The notes beneath the pieces are model-generated. The model did not search any database. It saw nothing but the letters and a program-made list of their open reading frames with translations, and was not told the DNA's origin. From positions 84,420,450 to 84,484,449 of the forward strand of contig OZ020269.1 in NCBI GenBank assembly GCA_963971225.1: 64,000 bases of DNA, written 5' to 3'. This stretch comes from Melieria omissa (Eukaryota > Arthropoda > Insecta > Diptera > Ulidiidae). Below, piece after piece: positions 33,835 to 45,399 of the stretch. Each line of letters opens with the position of its first letter. Positions within the stretch are counted from its first letter, which is position 1. Both the position numbers and the translations under genes were made by a program.

Positions 33835-35115
33835 ATGCATCGTTCCAACGCCACACCGCGTCGCCGCATCAACCGCTTCATCGGCAGCCTTAGCTTCTAC
33901 TTCGCTATGCTGCTGGGCGCCACCAGCATACATATAGACATCTTCCAGCGGAAAGTACACACCACGCTGCATTACAAGTTGTGCGCTGTCTGCGCGAATG
34001 TCGCCTTCGTGGCCAGCATGCCCTGGTGCCATCGCACCGTCTTTCGCTACCTGCCAAAGTTCCAGCCGGATGACGTATTGCTGTCTATCAACCGTCTGGG
34101 AGGTTGGCTCAACAGAACGGTGGTGCTGTGGCTGCTGGTGTCGCGTTGGTGGCGCGAACGTCGGTTGCGAGCCATCGCTCTCGACTTTGTTGCGTTCGAC
34201 GAGCGCCACAACGATAGACCACGAACTCAGCACGCCGCCGTCGAGCAGCATTTCAACGCCATCTTCTATGCGAAGGCGTTCACTGTCGGTGTTGTGTCAC
34301 TGTCAGTGTTCCGCACCAACTACAAGATTACGAACGGATTTTGCTTGGACTACATTTTGCTGTCACTATTCTTCTACTGTTTCTATAGTATTTTGCACAG
34401 TGTGCAGCTGCAGTACTTCCATCTGCTGTTGTACGTATGCAAACAGTTCTATCTGCTGAATGCGCATCTGCGAGAGACACTGCAGCAGTCGCGACTGTCT
34501 GCAACAGCTGGTCAGGTGGCGGCGGCACGCGCGGACTTGCGCGAGCTGACCTTATTGCACTCGCGTCTGGTGCAGCTACTGCAACACCTCAACGACGACA
34601 ACAAGTATCACATGTTGCCGCTGCTGCTGTGGAATGTGACGCACAACGTGCTTTTCGGTTTCAACTCGGTGCGCTTCAGCAGATTATTTGACGACGAACC
34701 AGGCACCGATCTGCTAACGTGGCTTGGTTTCTTCAACGTCGCAGTGCTCTTTGTGGACGAAAATCTGTACTTATGGCTTTGCGACGACACGGTGTGCATC
34801 CAGAAGGAGACGGCACAAATACTTAAGGAGTTCAATGCCCCGCCGTTGATCGATGGCGATTTAAAGCGACAGGTAATCGGGTTGGCTTTTACTGTGCTTT
34901 ATTGTTATTATTTATTTGTACTAATGACAATCCAATCTTCTCTTTTACAGTGTGAACTCTTCGCTCTGAAGCTCAAATTGTGTCAGCAACAAGTCAACTT
35001 TAGCGGCATGTTCAGTCTGAACAAGCAGAGCGCACTGGCCATGTGGGCCTTCATCCTGCAGCACATTCTCATCCTGCTACAATTTAGTTATAACACGCAC
35101 TTGAGACATAAATAA
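33835..35115 (+). CDS. Gr-5: gustatory-receptor-family 7TM protein (two exons)
   Basis: Exon 1 is 33835-34872 and exon 2 is 34951-35115, giving 400 aa. The 78-bp intron is again in frame and free of stops (426 aa if retained). The acceptor is TCTTTTACAG. The start MHRSNATPRRR is shared in type with its neighbours. The last helix carries QHILILLQF and the end is ...LRHK, where the usual GAATAAA is AAATAAA. The stop TAA still lies in the hexamer region. Confidence 0.87.
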   Translation: MHRSNATPRRRINRFIGSLSFYFAMLLGATSIHIDIFQRKVHTTLHYKLCAVCANVAFVASMPWCHRTVFRYLPKFQPDDVLLSINRLGGWLNRTVVLWLLVSRWWRERRLRAIALDFVAFDERHNDRPRTQHAAVEQHFNAIFYAKAFTVGVVSLSVFRTNYKITNGFCLDYILLSLFFYCFYSILHSVQLQYFHLLLYVCKQFYLLNAHLRETLQQSRLSATAGQVAAARADLRELTLLHSRLVQLLQHLNDDNKYHMLPLLLWNVTHNVLFGFNSVRFSRLFDDEPGTDLLTWLGFFNVAVLFVDENLYLWLCDDTVCIQKETAQILKEFNAPPLIDGDLKRQVIGLAFTVLYCYYLFVLMTIQSSLLQCELFALKLKLCQQQVNFSGMFSLNKQSALAMWAFILQHILILLQFSYNTHLRHK

Positions 35116-35214
35116 AGCAACCGCAAACAATTAATTTTCATTTTTTAAAATCTCGCCTTTAGCAGAATTCAGAGTTCGAACCAGCATCAAACTTAGATTA
35201 TATATTAACGGCTG

Positions 35215-35535
35215 ATTTGAGAGAAGATGAAAGAATCGGGTTCTTATCGAAATCCTAGCAGATGAATGCCGAAGACTTCACAGCAGCCAAGAGAACTGTG
35301 GAAAGAGATGGCAGAAACGATTGGATACCTCATCGAAGGACAGGTGAACACACACATCCACAAACTTGAGATATGGGACGAATTGAACTTTCATCTTAAC
35401 TGCTCACTGGTCACGGAGCATTTCGCAACTACCTATTTCGGGTCGGGAAGGATGACTCATAGTGGCCCGGACTGTCAAATCAATGAAGACACAAATCACG
35501 TGCTATTTCACTCCCCTCGGCTTACAGCAGTTTAA
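35215..35535 (+). repeat. Fossil LINE 3' coding end downstream of Gr-5
   Basis: The frame reads ELNFHLNCSLVTEHFATTYF and later NHVLFHSPRL, the best view of this remnant. The family cysteines are mostly lost. Confidence 0.6.
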
Positions 35536-35759
35536 GATCGCATCAATTCGGTGAAGGCAGAACAATTAAGAGCCAAAAATGCTATGAAATGAAATGAATG
35601 AAAAATATTTTAAATATTTACATTTCGTAATCGGATAACGAAAAATCTATATACGCCCGGAGATATTCATTCAATGCCTTGTGGTTTCGTTTCTGTTGCC
35701 ATTGTCACTGTGCCAAATTATCGTTAAAGCAAACCTGTTACCACACGCAGATTCTGGTT

Positions 35760-36720
35760 AATGACCTATAGTGTTCAGTGTGTACTACAAACGTTCGCCC
35801 TGTCTGAAGCCTCGAACGTCAAATGCGTCGGAGAGATCACTTCCAATGTCGTTCTGCAAAGTCTCTCCAGCTTATAGCCCCCCTCTCGGGCTATCAAATG
35901 CTGCCTTGTAACCGATAAAGGGGTGGTTTGTATCGATTTGACTCTCATGGGCCTTCTCCCGGATTTGGCGTAGAGTGAATATCTGGTCGATGGTGGACTA
36001 ATCAGGTCTAACGGCCTCTGATAAGGTCCAATCAGCGACTTGGCGAGCGGCTTACATCTTTCACATAATACGCTCGTCAGGGCCTTATACGCGATGGTAA
36101 ATAGGCTGATACTTTTGTAGTTGGCGCATATCGTTGGGCCGCCTTTTTTCAACACGGGGCAAATGGCACTAAGGTTCAAGTCGTTGGGTATACTTTTTTC
36201 CAGCCTTATTTTGCAGATGAGCTGCTGCTGGTAGCCCGTTCTGCCATGCAGCTTTATTGGTCTTGAGTCACTGGATAGCGACCTGGACCTCGTTATACCC
36301 CGGCAGTGACACATCCACACCGCCGTCGTCGATTGCTACCGTGTGTACTTCGCTATTGCTGCTTCCCCAACCCCAGTACAACCTGCGCATCTGAAACCAG
36401 ATCCCCGTTTTCGTCGTTGAAGGAAGATACCCTGGGCTGGAAAAATGTTCAGGCCTCGTTCTTGCTCGTACACTCCTCGATTTACTCACGCAGGCACCTC
36501 TCTTTCTTCCTCTCCTCCCGATATTTTTCAGTCACGACTCGCGTAGCAGCCGACTGCAGCGTCTTCTTGTGGGCAGCATTCTTCGCTGCAGTGGTTGCGC
36601 TAAACTCTTCGTCGTACCAATGGTTTCTTGGTGGCGGGCGTCGGAAACCAAAGACATTCTCTGCAGCGGCGCGCATAGACCGTGATATGTGAGTCCATAA
36701 TCCACTGATGTCATCAGGTG
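35760..36720 (-). pseudogene. Reverse transcriptase fragments (RTE/jockey-like)
   Basis: Minus-strand frames give PPPRNHWYDEEFSATTAAKN, then VDVSLPGYNEVQVAIQ, then LICKIRLEKSIPNDLNLSA and ICPVLKKG...CANYKSISL. This order matches the region before and at the start of an RT domain. Frames are broken, and the catalytic YADD region is absent. Confidence 0.7.
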
Positions 36721-36910
36721 GAGAATGGGAGTGACCTAGCTGGTTGGAGAGTTGAGCGAAGTAGGCTTCGGCTACCCCTTGTCATCGCAGCTTACTGATG
36801 TCCAGCTATCTTCGCAAACTAGGTTGCGCGGTCTTCGCTATGCAACGACGCATGCGTACCTTGGCTGCAACAAGGTAGTGGTCCGAGTCGATGTTGTTTG
36901 GAAGCGGCGG

Positions 36911-38193
36911 TTTTACTTATTAGATTAAGTATTACACAATATTTATTTGATTACACGATAATAACACAGTGCAACAAATTCAAAAAAAATTTCGAGGGAC
37001 AAGGTCAAACCCATCTCCTTCGATAGAGGATCTCAGTAGATGAAAAAGTGCCAAGGGATTTTTCCCAGAATGTTCGAGATTTTTGTTAAAATGAGTTTAA
37101 AAATGGCGGCTTAAGCCCCTTCCCGAAACTTTTAAAACATCATATCTCTTGACTCAAATGTCAGAAAGGAATAATTTTTACGTCAAATGAAAGCTAATGA
37201 AATGAAGTCGATGACACAATATCCTTTTTGGAAAAAAGAAACGCAGCATATGAAGTGCTTTTATGCAAATTTAGAGAAATGCATGCGAATGCGCGCGCCA
37301 TGTTCCTTCGTCGACAGCAGCGAGACAACTGAAGTGTGCGCACATGTTTTACCGTGTAAACGCTCATCGCACATTTTCCCCATCGCACATGATTGCAAAC
37401 ATGTGCGACCGTCTAAAGGCCGCATAAGAGAGATACCTTCATCTGGTAAGATTTTTCGAAAGTTGATATCCCAGGGTTGATTTCTTCTTCGCCCACACAT
37501 CTCAATGAGCAGTATAAGGGCTTTTAAGTTTCAGACGATCGACACCCAATAGTACGAAAACTTTATATTTGCTGGTATGAAATCTTGATTGAAGCTTTCA
37601 ATATAAATAGTAAGTACATATAGTATGATTTCTAGCGAGCAATAAATATCTAAAAAATTCCAAAGAGAGTGTGAACACGCTAGATCAAATATCTGGAACA
37701 TATTCGTGTTAGCAGCAAACACACAATTTGAAGTTCACAACTCTATTATCCCTTGCGGCACCATTGCATATGTGATCTGACAATCATACCTGGAATGACA
37801 ACGTAATGCCGTTTATCCTATAACGAATTGGAAACGTTACTTCCTGGACTTCAGATTTTGCGAAAAGAAAGGAAATCAATAATAGAATCGTGTGAGTTAT
37901 CCTCAGCAGTACCTTCACCAAATAAGAAGATATTCAGTGGAAGGAAACGATGGGGCACAATCTGGGTCGGCCGAATGTATTCATTTTCTTCTTCGGGAAA
38001 CCAAACAATGTTAATAAATATATTAAATAATTTTGATTAGTTCATTGGGGTCAATATCTAGTATAAGTTTAATATTTGTGCATACTTTTAAAAATAAACC
38101 TCTAAACTGAGTAATTTTTTGTGGGCCACGGGAACAGGTTTTCTTGCGAAATCCTTTATTTTAGGGAATTAACGATTAGTGATTATTATCTTA
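36911..38193. other. Non-coding stretch with dispersed repeat
   Basis: Positions 36960-37190 recur in inverted orientation at about 49350-49590 (AAAACATCATATCTCTTGAC and TCAAATGTCAGAAAGGAATA). The rest is AT-rich. The frames 37187-37480 and 37261-37500 are not convincing genes. Confidence 0.45.
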
Positions 38194-38195
38194 TA

Positions 38196-39492
38196 CAGGG
38201 TTTTCCAAGAAGAGGTGTTATTTTGGTATTCAAAGAAAAATGCCCTTTTTTGAGATAAATGATCGGATGTTTATTTCATAATAAAGAGGAAGGTATGCCG
38301 TTAATAATGAAAAACAACATCAGCCAAATGGCCACCACGACCACACTTACAGGACCATATCCTTTTCATCAAGTTTTCCGCAACCAAATCGCAAAGTAGC
38401 TGCCCTATGCCCTCGATAGCCTCACGAATTCTATCTTTGAGGTCTTGAATCGACGCTGGGCTGTTGGCGTACACCTTATCTTGCACGTGGCCCCAAAGGA
38501 AGAAGTCGCAAGGTGTTAAACCACAAGATCTCGGTGGCCAATTGTGATCACCTCTCAGAGATAACACGGTCCGGAAACTTTTCCCGTAAAAGAGCAATGG
38601 TTTCGTTGCTTGTGTGGCACGTAGCGCCGTCTTGTTGAAAGTAAGCGTTGTCCAGATCAATATCATCCAACTCCGACCATAAAAAATCATTAATCATCTC
38701 TTGATAGCGCAATCCATTCACCGTAACTGTTGATCCAACCTCATTTTCGAAAAAGTAAGGTCCAATGACCCCGCCGGACCATAAACCGCACCAGTCACAT
38801 GTTGAGGATGGAGAGGCTTCTCAACAATAACTCTTGGGTTTTCCGAGCCCCAGATGCGACAATTTTGCTCGTTGATGTAACCACCGAGGTGGAAATGGGC
38901 CTCATCAATTAAGATGATTTTTCGATGGAAATCCGGATCATTCATGCAATTCAAGGACCCAATCAGCAAAGACACGACGTTGTTGATGATCGGTCGGCTT
39001 GAGTTCTTGTGGTTACTGAACTTTATAAGCCTTAAGACCAAAGTCTTTATGCAAAATACGGTGTAATGATGTTTTTGGAATGCCCAATTCCAAGGAACGA
39101 CGAGGAATCGACAAACCTGGGTTTTCTTCAACACTTTGGGCTACAGCAGTAATATTCTCAGTTGTTCTTGAGCGACGTGCATGGGTTTTATTCTTCACAT
39201 CACTAACTTGTCCCAACAGCTCGAATTTTTCCACCAATTTCTGTATTGCGGTCCGACAAAGTGCTTCACGACGACCCAAAAATGCTTTAGTTTTGCGAGT
39301 TTTGACTGCAATATTTTCACCATTTTTGTAGTGAGTTTTAATAATTTCAATGCATTGTTGAAGCGTTTGTCGTTCCATTTTTAGTAATGGCGTAGTTTCT
39401 ACTTGTCAAATGTCAAAGAATAAAAGCTTCAGAAGTGACAGCTACCGAAATACCGGGTGATTCAAAATAACACCTCTTGTTGGAAACCCCTG
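38196..39492 (-). mobile_element. Mariner-like element, copy 2, 1297 bp
   Basis: The inverted ends are CAGGGTTTTCCAAGAAGAGG and ...TTGGAAACCCCTG, flanked by TA on both sides. The transposase is on the minus strand in three broken pieces: HTH at 39013-39378 (MERQTLQQCIEIIKTHYKNG), middle 38718-38950 (IILIDEAHFHLGGYINEQNC), and C-terminal 38301-38580 with SCGLTPCDFFLWG, where an aspartate is expected at G. It is inactive. Confidence 0.85.
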
Positions 39493-39502
39493 TATATAAA
39501 AT

Positions 39503-40119
39503 TCTCGTGCTCAATGTTAGTTACCATACTCCTCCGAAACGGCTTGACCGATTTTTATGAAACTTTATATGCATATTCATCAGGTCTGAGAATCGGCTAC
39601 TACTACTTTTTTTCAGGGGGCGTGGCACCACCCATACGAGCCAGTTCTTAATAATGGAATATATTCCAAATTGTAAGTTGTAAAACACTGAAAATTTGTA
39701 TCTCGTCGTCCCATAGATGAGTCATTCTAATGATAAGATTTGATGAGCGTTGGACAAGGTTGACCCAATTATTTTGCTGAACTGTAAGTCGCTCAGCAAT
39801 GAAACTTAGTACGAACCTACCATTTTCTCTTTCGACAGAGGGCATTGAATAAGGGGCAGGTATTGAATAAGAGAGCATGGCACCGCCCATTTAATGTAAA
39901 TCCAGTTCAAGCGCAGTCCATTTCTTTACTGAAACTTAGCAGCAACATTGCTTATTTGTGGGCCTCGATTGCGTTAATCAGTAGCTCCTCCCTTTCCTTT
40001 AGTTGGTTTTCTTCGTCAATTTGGATCGCCATAGATTCGCCATAGATTCGCCATCTCGCGTATTTCATTATAAAAAAACAACAAATGTCGTGCGAGACAA
40101 AGTTTGTAGGGTCAGCTAG
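39503..40119 (+). mobile_element. Helitron-like non-autonomous element, copy 2
   Basis: It starts TCTCGTGCTCAATG (family start) and ends GGGTCAGCTAG followed by T. It is shorter than copy 3 (55121) because fewer internal repeat modules are present. It abuts the mariner-like element at 39492. Confidence 0.6.
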
Positions 40120-40610
40120 TCTGTTATATATAATATAATTAAAAAATTAAAAAATTAGTTGCGATATAGTTTTAACTTCTGAAGAAATCGCACTAATTGA
40201 AGTGCCCGAGAAGAAAATCAAGAACCTGGACATGGTGTGCATGTTGAACTTATTTGACTCCAGTAAGGGCACATAATCGCTTTTCAATAAAAGAAGTAAT
40301 AACTAATTGTTAAAATCACATTGTCTTAACTTTTTTGGGGTTAAGCATTGCCTTCTCAAAGATTAACTTTGTTGCTAACATTTTCTATTGACATGATTTT
40401 TTGTACTGCAATATGAGCTCAATAAATCCCTATGAAAAAAATTGCATTCCTTTTCTTAAAATACCAAAATAAATCATCTAAATTTTTAGTTTCCGAGTCC
40501 ACTAACCCATTACCACAAAAATGCCATATTTTATACGCAAGAAAACCTTATTTCAGTCCAAAATAAAACTTTTTTGTAATAACTATAATCTAAAGTTTCA
40601 AATATGAAAT
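40120..40610. other. AT-rich stretch, no gene
   Basis: I see no recognised feature. From about 40620 it becomes the distal 5' flank of unit 6. Confidence 0.45.
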
Positions 40611-40802
40611 TCTTTTGAAACTTTGGACTTTGAAAATTACGTTCGCGTCGCTAAACATGTCTCAAGACAAAAACCTCCGCTATGGCGAACACGAAATAAG
40701 AAAACACAATCAGAAAAGCTACCTAAAACTATGCTACAAAAACAGGCCACTGGTGTGTGTTCTTAAAATGACAACACATTTTTCCGAAGCACAGTCCTAA
40801 TG

Positions 40803-40962
40803 ACGGCCTCTATAGTCCACGACCAGCGCGCCGGCTTTTCATCTTCAGAGATTCCATGCTCGATTTCTCGAGTTCGGGCGGTTTAACTATCCATATATTT
40901 CTTCGCTATCCACAAGAAGTAGACAAGAATTACAATCAACGCACAAGTGCGCACAACACTGA
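40803..40962 (+). repeat. Fossil tRNA-derived SINE upstream of Gr-6
   Basis: ACGGCCTCTATAGTCCACGA, TCGAGTTCGGGCGG and AACGCACAAGTGCGCACAAC. The preceding 40620-40800 matches unit 1. Confidence 0.7.
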
Positions 40963-41002
40963 CCGCTAACGTCAACTGTACGTTGACGAATTTTCGATTT
41001 GT

Positions 41003-41179
41003 TGGCTCATTTGATGCCAGATTGATTAGAGGAGCTGATTTTTATCAAACCCATTTCTTTGACTTGTGTCAGGTGCACGTGTGCCCACAGCAAACAAAGA
41101 TCTCAAACTCACTTAAGTGGGCATACGAACGCAGCCATTACCTCAACAGTTTGTCGTCGTTTCTTCAGCGAGCCACATA
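41003..41179 (+). promoter_or_regulatory. Conserved proximal leader/promoter of Gr-6
   Basis: Array blocks with CAGGTGCACGTGTGCCCA (CACGTG) and TTCTTCAGCGAGCCACATA. Confidence 0.4.
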
Positions 41180-42410
41180 ATGCATCGCTTCAACGTCGCA
41201 CCACGTCGCCGCATCAACCACTTCATCGACTGCTTTGGCTTCTACTTCGCACTGCTGCTGGGCGCCACCAGTTTACACATAGACTTCTTCCAGCGGAAAG
41301 TGCACACCGCGCTGCACTACAAGTTGGTCGCTGTCTGCGCGAATGTCGCCTTCGTGGCCAGCATGCCCTGGTACTATCACACCGTCTCTCGCTATCTGCC
41401 CAAGTTCCAGCCGAATGCCACGTTGCTGCCCATCAACCGTATGGCAGGTTGGTTGAACAGAGCGGTGGTGCTGTGGCTGCTGGTGTCGCGTTGGTGGCGC
41501 GATCGTCGGTTGCAAGCCATCGCTCTCGACTTTGTGGCATTCGACGAGCGCTACAACGATAGACCACGAACTCAGCACGCCGCCGTCGAGCAGCGTTTCG
41601 ACGCCATCTTCTATGCGAAAACGTTCACTGTCGGCGTTGTGTCACTGTCAGTGTTCCACACCATCTACAAGATGACGGACGGATTTTGCTTGGACTACAT
41701 TTTGCTGTCACTATTCTTCTACTGCTTCTATAGTATTTTTCACTGCGTGTTGCTGCAGTACTTCCATCTGCTGTGGTACGCTTGCAAACAGTTCTACCTG
41801 CTAAATACGCATCTGCGGGAGACACTGCAGCAGTCGCGTCTGTCTGCAACAGCTGGTCAGCTGGCGGCGGCACGCGCGGGCTTGCGCGAGCTGACGTTAT
41901 TGCACTCGCGTCTGGTTCAGCTGCTGCAACACCTCAACGACGACAACAAATATCACATGTTGCCGCTGCTGTTGTGGAATGTGACGCACAACGTGCTTTT
42001 CGGTTTCAACTTGGTGCGCTTCAGCAGATTTTTCGACGACGCACCAGACACCGATCTGCATACGTGGCTTGGTTTGCTCAACGTCGCGGTGCTCTTTGTG
42101 GACAAAAGTCTGTTATTATGGCTTTGCGACGACACGGTGTGCATCCAGAAGGAGACGGCACAAATACTCAAGGAGTTCAATGCACCGCCGTTGACCGATG
42201 GTGATTTGAAGCAACAGGTAATCGGGTTGGGATTTACTGTACTGTATTATTATTATTTTTTATTTGTACTAATGACAATTACATTACATTGACATTAGCG
42301 GCATGTTCAATCTGAACAAGCAGAGTGCACTGGTCATGTGGGCCTTCATCCTGCAGCACATCCTGATCCTGTTACAATTTAGTTATAAGGCGCACTTGAG
42401 ACATGAATAA
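41180..42410 (+). pseudogene. Gr-6: gustatory-receptor-like pseudogene (exon 2 damaged)
   Basis: Exon 1 (41180-42217, MHRFNVAPRRR, 346 codons) is fully open and resembles its neighbours, and the donor GTAATCGGG is intact. The intron acceptor and about the first 15 codons of exon 2 (CELFALKLKLRQPQ in paralogues) are missing; ACATTACATT runs directly into ATTAGCGGCATG at about 42296. The remaining exon 2 (to TAA at 42408) is open. The only nearby AG would give the wrong frame, and intron read-through stops at 42292. The protein would lose its last helix and the Q-F motif. It looks like a recent pseudogene, or an assembly or allelic deletion. Confidence 0.75.
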
Positions 42411-42479
42411 AGCAATAGCAAACAATCAATTTGCTTTTTTCACAATCTCGCGTTTCAGAGTACGAACCAGCATAAAACT

Positions 42480-42800
42480 TCGATTATATATTAACAGCTG
42501 ATTTAAGAGAAGATGAAAGAATCGGGTCCTTATCGACATCCTAACAGTTGAATGCAGAAGGCTTCACAGCAACAAAGAGACATGTGGAAAGAGCAGCGTC
42601 ACTACACAGCTGGCAGAATCGATAGGATAGCTAGATAGGATAGGATAGCTGGGCACACACAACCCCAAAATTTAGATATGGATGCAGCGCAAACTACTTA
42701 TTTCGGTTCGAGAACGATAATTCATAGTAACCCGGACTGTCAAGTCAATAAAGACACAAGTCACGTGTTATCGCATCAATCCGGTGACAGAAGAACAATT
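42480..42800 (+). repeat. Fossil LINE 3' coding end downstream of Gr-6
   Basis: A shortened copy of the downstream remnant with a local GATAGGATAG duplication near 42625-42650. The CCCCTCGGCTTACAGCAG part is deleted. Confidence 0.5.
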
Positions 42801-42946
42801 AAGAGCCCAAACTCTTATGAAATGAAATTAATGAAAAATATTTTAAATAAATAAATAATGAAAGTTCCATATACGCTCGGAGGAATTCATTGAATACTCT
42901 GTGGTTTCGTTTCACAGTTGCCACTGTTTCGAGACAGTGGGCGATT

Positions 42947-42982
42947 GAAAAGTCGTGTTGATTATAATCAACACGACTTTTC
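42947..42982. repeat. Perfect 36-bp palindrome
   Basis: GAAAAGTCGTGTTGATTA is followed at once by its exact reverse complement. It lies in a block absent from the otherwise similar flank of Gr-5. Confidence 0.85.
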
Positions 42983-43149
42983 ATGAGTTCGTTCAATTCG
43001 AAGAACGTGTCGTTTTTAAATTCGGTTTCACTAGCACAACATTTTCAAAAGTCTTTTTAGCAACGGTCGCAGCACTTGTGTCGCGTAAAGCAGTTGTAAC
43101 CAAGTATTTTGTTAAGTCGCAAATCATCGTTAAAGCAAAATTGTAACCA

Positions 43150-45395
43150 CACGCAGATTCTGGTAAAGGAGGGCTTCCGCCTTTTCTATAGAAGATCCTG
43201 ACATACTAGGTGCATATCCTTAAATCGAAGTCCTTAACTCGTTTTCTGTGGTCGTCAACATAGTGGATTCCTTCCGAAGCTTTTTTAGTTTTCATTAGTT
43301 GCTTGAATTTAAGTGGCGAGCACCAAACCCGCATAGAGCATGACCCAAATTTAAAGTCCTGGCGCTTGGACAAGCTGCACACATTAGTTGACTACGCAGC
43401 GGGTGCCAAACAGCTATCCAGGAGGACCACGCGGACGCTGTGTATCAACTTTGATTAAACAGGGACAAGGATCGCTCTGGCGTTCGCCAGGTTGAACGCA
43501 ATCAGATACTTTACCTTGCATGTTTGCTTCCATCTCTCTCTTGTCATTAGTTTTTATTTTTTATCATTGTCAAATATTGTGTCTACACGATCCGTTAATA
43601 AAATTTGTAATGTGTTTCATGGTCTTTAAAAAATGGTCTAAAAAAAACCTCTTTTAGCCAATCTTACTTTCCAATACTATGATTTTCGGCTTCAAATTTG
43701 TAACCTCGAAAGCTAGTATTCAATTCTATTCGATTAAATCCTTTGCTACTCAGTGTTGCTATGCTCAAACTTTTGCATTTTTATGTTTTATTTTGATCAC
43801 GTTGCTTTCATCAATTCAAATCTTACAAATAAGCAACTGTGAATACAGCCGGCGAATGTAGTACTTCACGATGTACTGTAATCCAAAATTTATACACTAA
43901 ATTTTAATAACATATACCAAACGGCAAGTAGTTTGTTTGACTCGCATTTCGGGGCTTACAATTACTTAATATTATTCGCCTTCACTGTAACTGCACCGTG
44001 CACGCCATCAGTGCGCCACTCGCTCAACTCGCCAACAACTATGTAGTTGTTGTTCTAGCCCGTATGCACCGCTTGACATACACGCAACTGCACCCGCCAC
44101 ATCGCTCACCTACTCGTTAGTTAACTTTACCTCAGCCCTTTGTCACACCACTTCTGCTCGTTCGTGTTCATATTGTTGTTGCTAATCGTCCGGCTCACAT
44201 CATGTCACTTCTGCTGTGGTTGTTGTTGTTATACATGTTCAAAATGTTCTTTGGAGTTTTACTTGTTCTTGGCTGCATTTCGTTGTTTTCGGTGTTTGCA
44301 AGTTGTAATTTAAGTTTCACTGTTTTTTTCAATTTCGAACGTGGTAAGTTTTCGTAATTTTTATTTGGATTTGTTTCGTGTGTTTGTTTGATTGGCCACT
44401 ATTAGACGTTCGTTTTGGGTGGACGCGCCGCTCCAACGCCAATTAAATTGCACGCGCGAGTTTCGTATGTGGGCCGGCGGGCTGCGTTTTTAAAAAATAA
44501 AAGGCAAGAGAATTTAGGCGATCTGACGCTACAAAAGGGTGAAATCAGACGACTTTATTTTCCAATTCTTACTTTCTACCAAGCTTACCATAATTACACA
44601 ATTGCTTAATCGACACTTATTTGCTTACATACTAACTAAATGCTTTTGGTCACAATATTGTTAACCAATATTGTGATTCTTGGAAATTTGGTTCGGTTTT
44701 GATTTTGTTTTATGTTTGTTTGCTAAATTATTTCAAAAATCGGAAATGTGGTTTCGCATTACATTCGTCGCTATTGGCTTATTTGTTTTAATAGTTCATC
44801 AATTTTATCGGGTGCAACGTCCGATGTAGCATTGCTATTACTATACGTAACTCGCGCGTACTTAAAGTTCAATCAAGCAAAGACGACGTCGAGAAACGGC
44901 AGCAAAACGCACAGCGCAACGAAGAAGAATAACACGAACAGCGCCCGGGTTGCCGCTTCACTGGACGAGACTTACTAAACAAATTTCAAGTCTTCTATTC
45001 GCACATTTGCACAGTCACGCGTCACATGCACTTTTGTCTATGCGCTGCTTTTAGGTTTTGCAAAAATTTTCGTCAATTTTGTCGCCGACAATGAAAACCA
45101 AAGCCAATTCCTACTATTTTTTGATCTACCTTCGCTTTAGGTTTTTTCTAATTAATTAATGTGGAAAATCAAAGTTTTTTTTCTTATCTCATACAGTTAA
45201 TCTTACTGTATAACAGTTTATTTTATTAATTTAATTATTTATCAATTAATTAATCAAATCTACATGTGTGATTACTTATATTAAGTAAGTAATTATAAGC
45301 AATAATGATTATGCAGCAATGCAATTAATTTAGCTCATTCACGGGCCTTAAACAGCGGTTGAGCGGTTCATTGAAGAACTAGTTAGCTCTGCAAA
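43150..45395. other. Long non-coding stretch, no gene recognised
   Basis: It is AT-rich with a somewhat GC-richer part at 43990-44240. The frames 43679-43861, 44415-44609 and 44748-44978 show no family motif. An inverted pair TCACAATATTG/CAATATTGTGA lies at 44650-44676. Confidence 0.4.
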
Positions 45396-45399
45396 GGGA

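Noticed and set aside
44748..44978. 76-codon frame as a small gene
   Set aside because: It shows no signal peptide, domain or conserved copy; it is likely chance.
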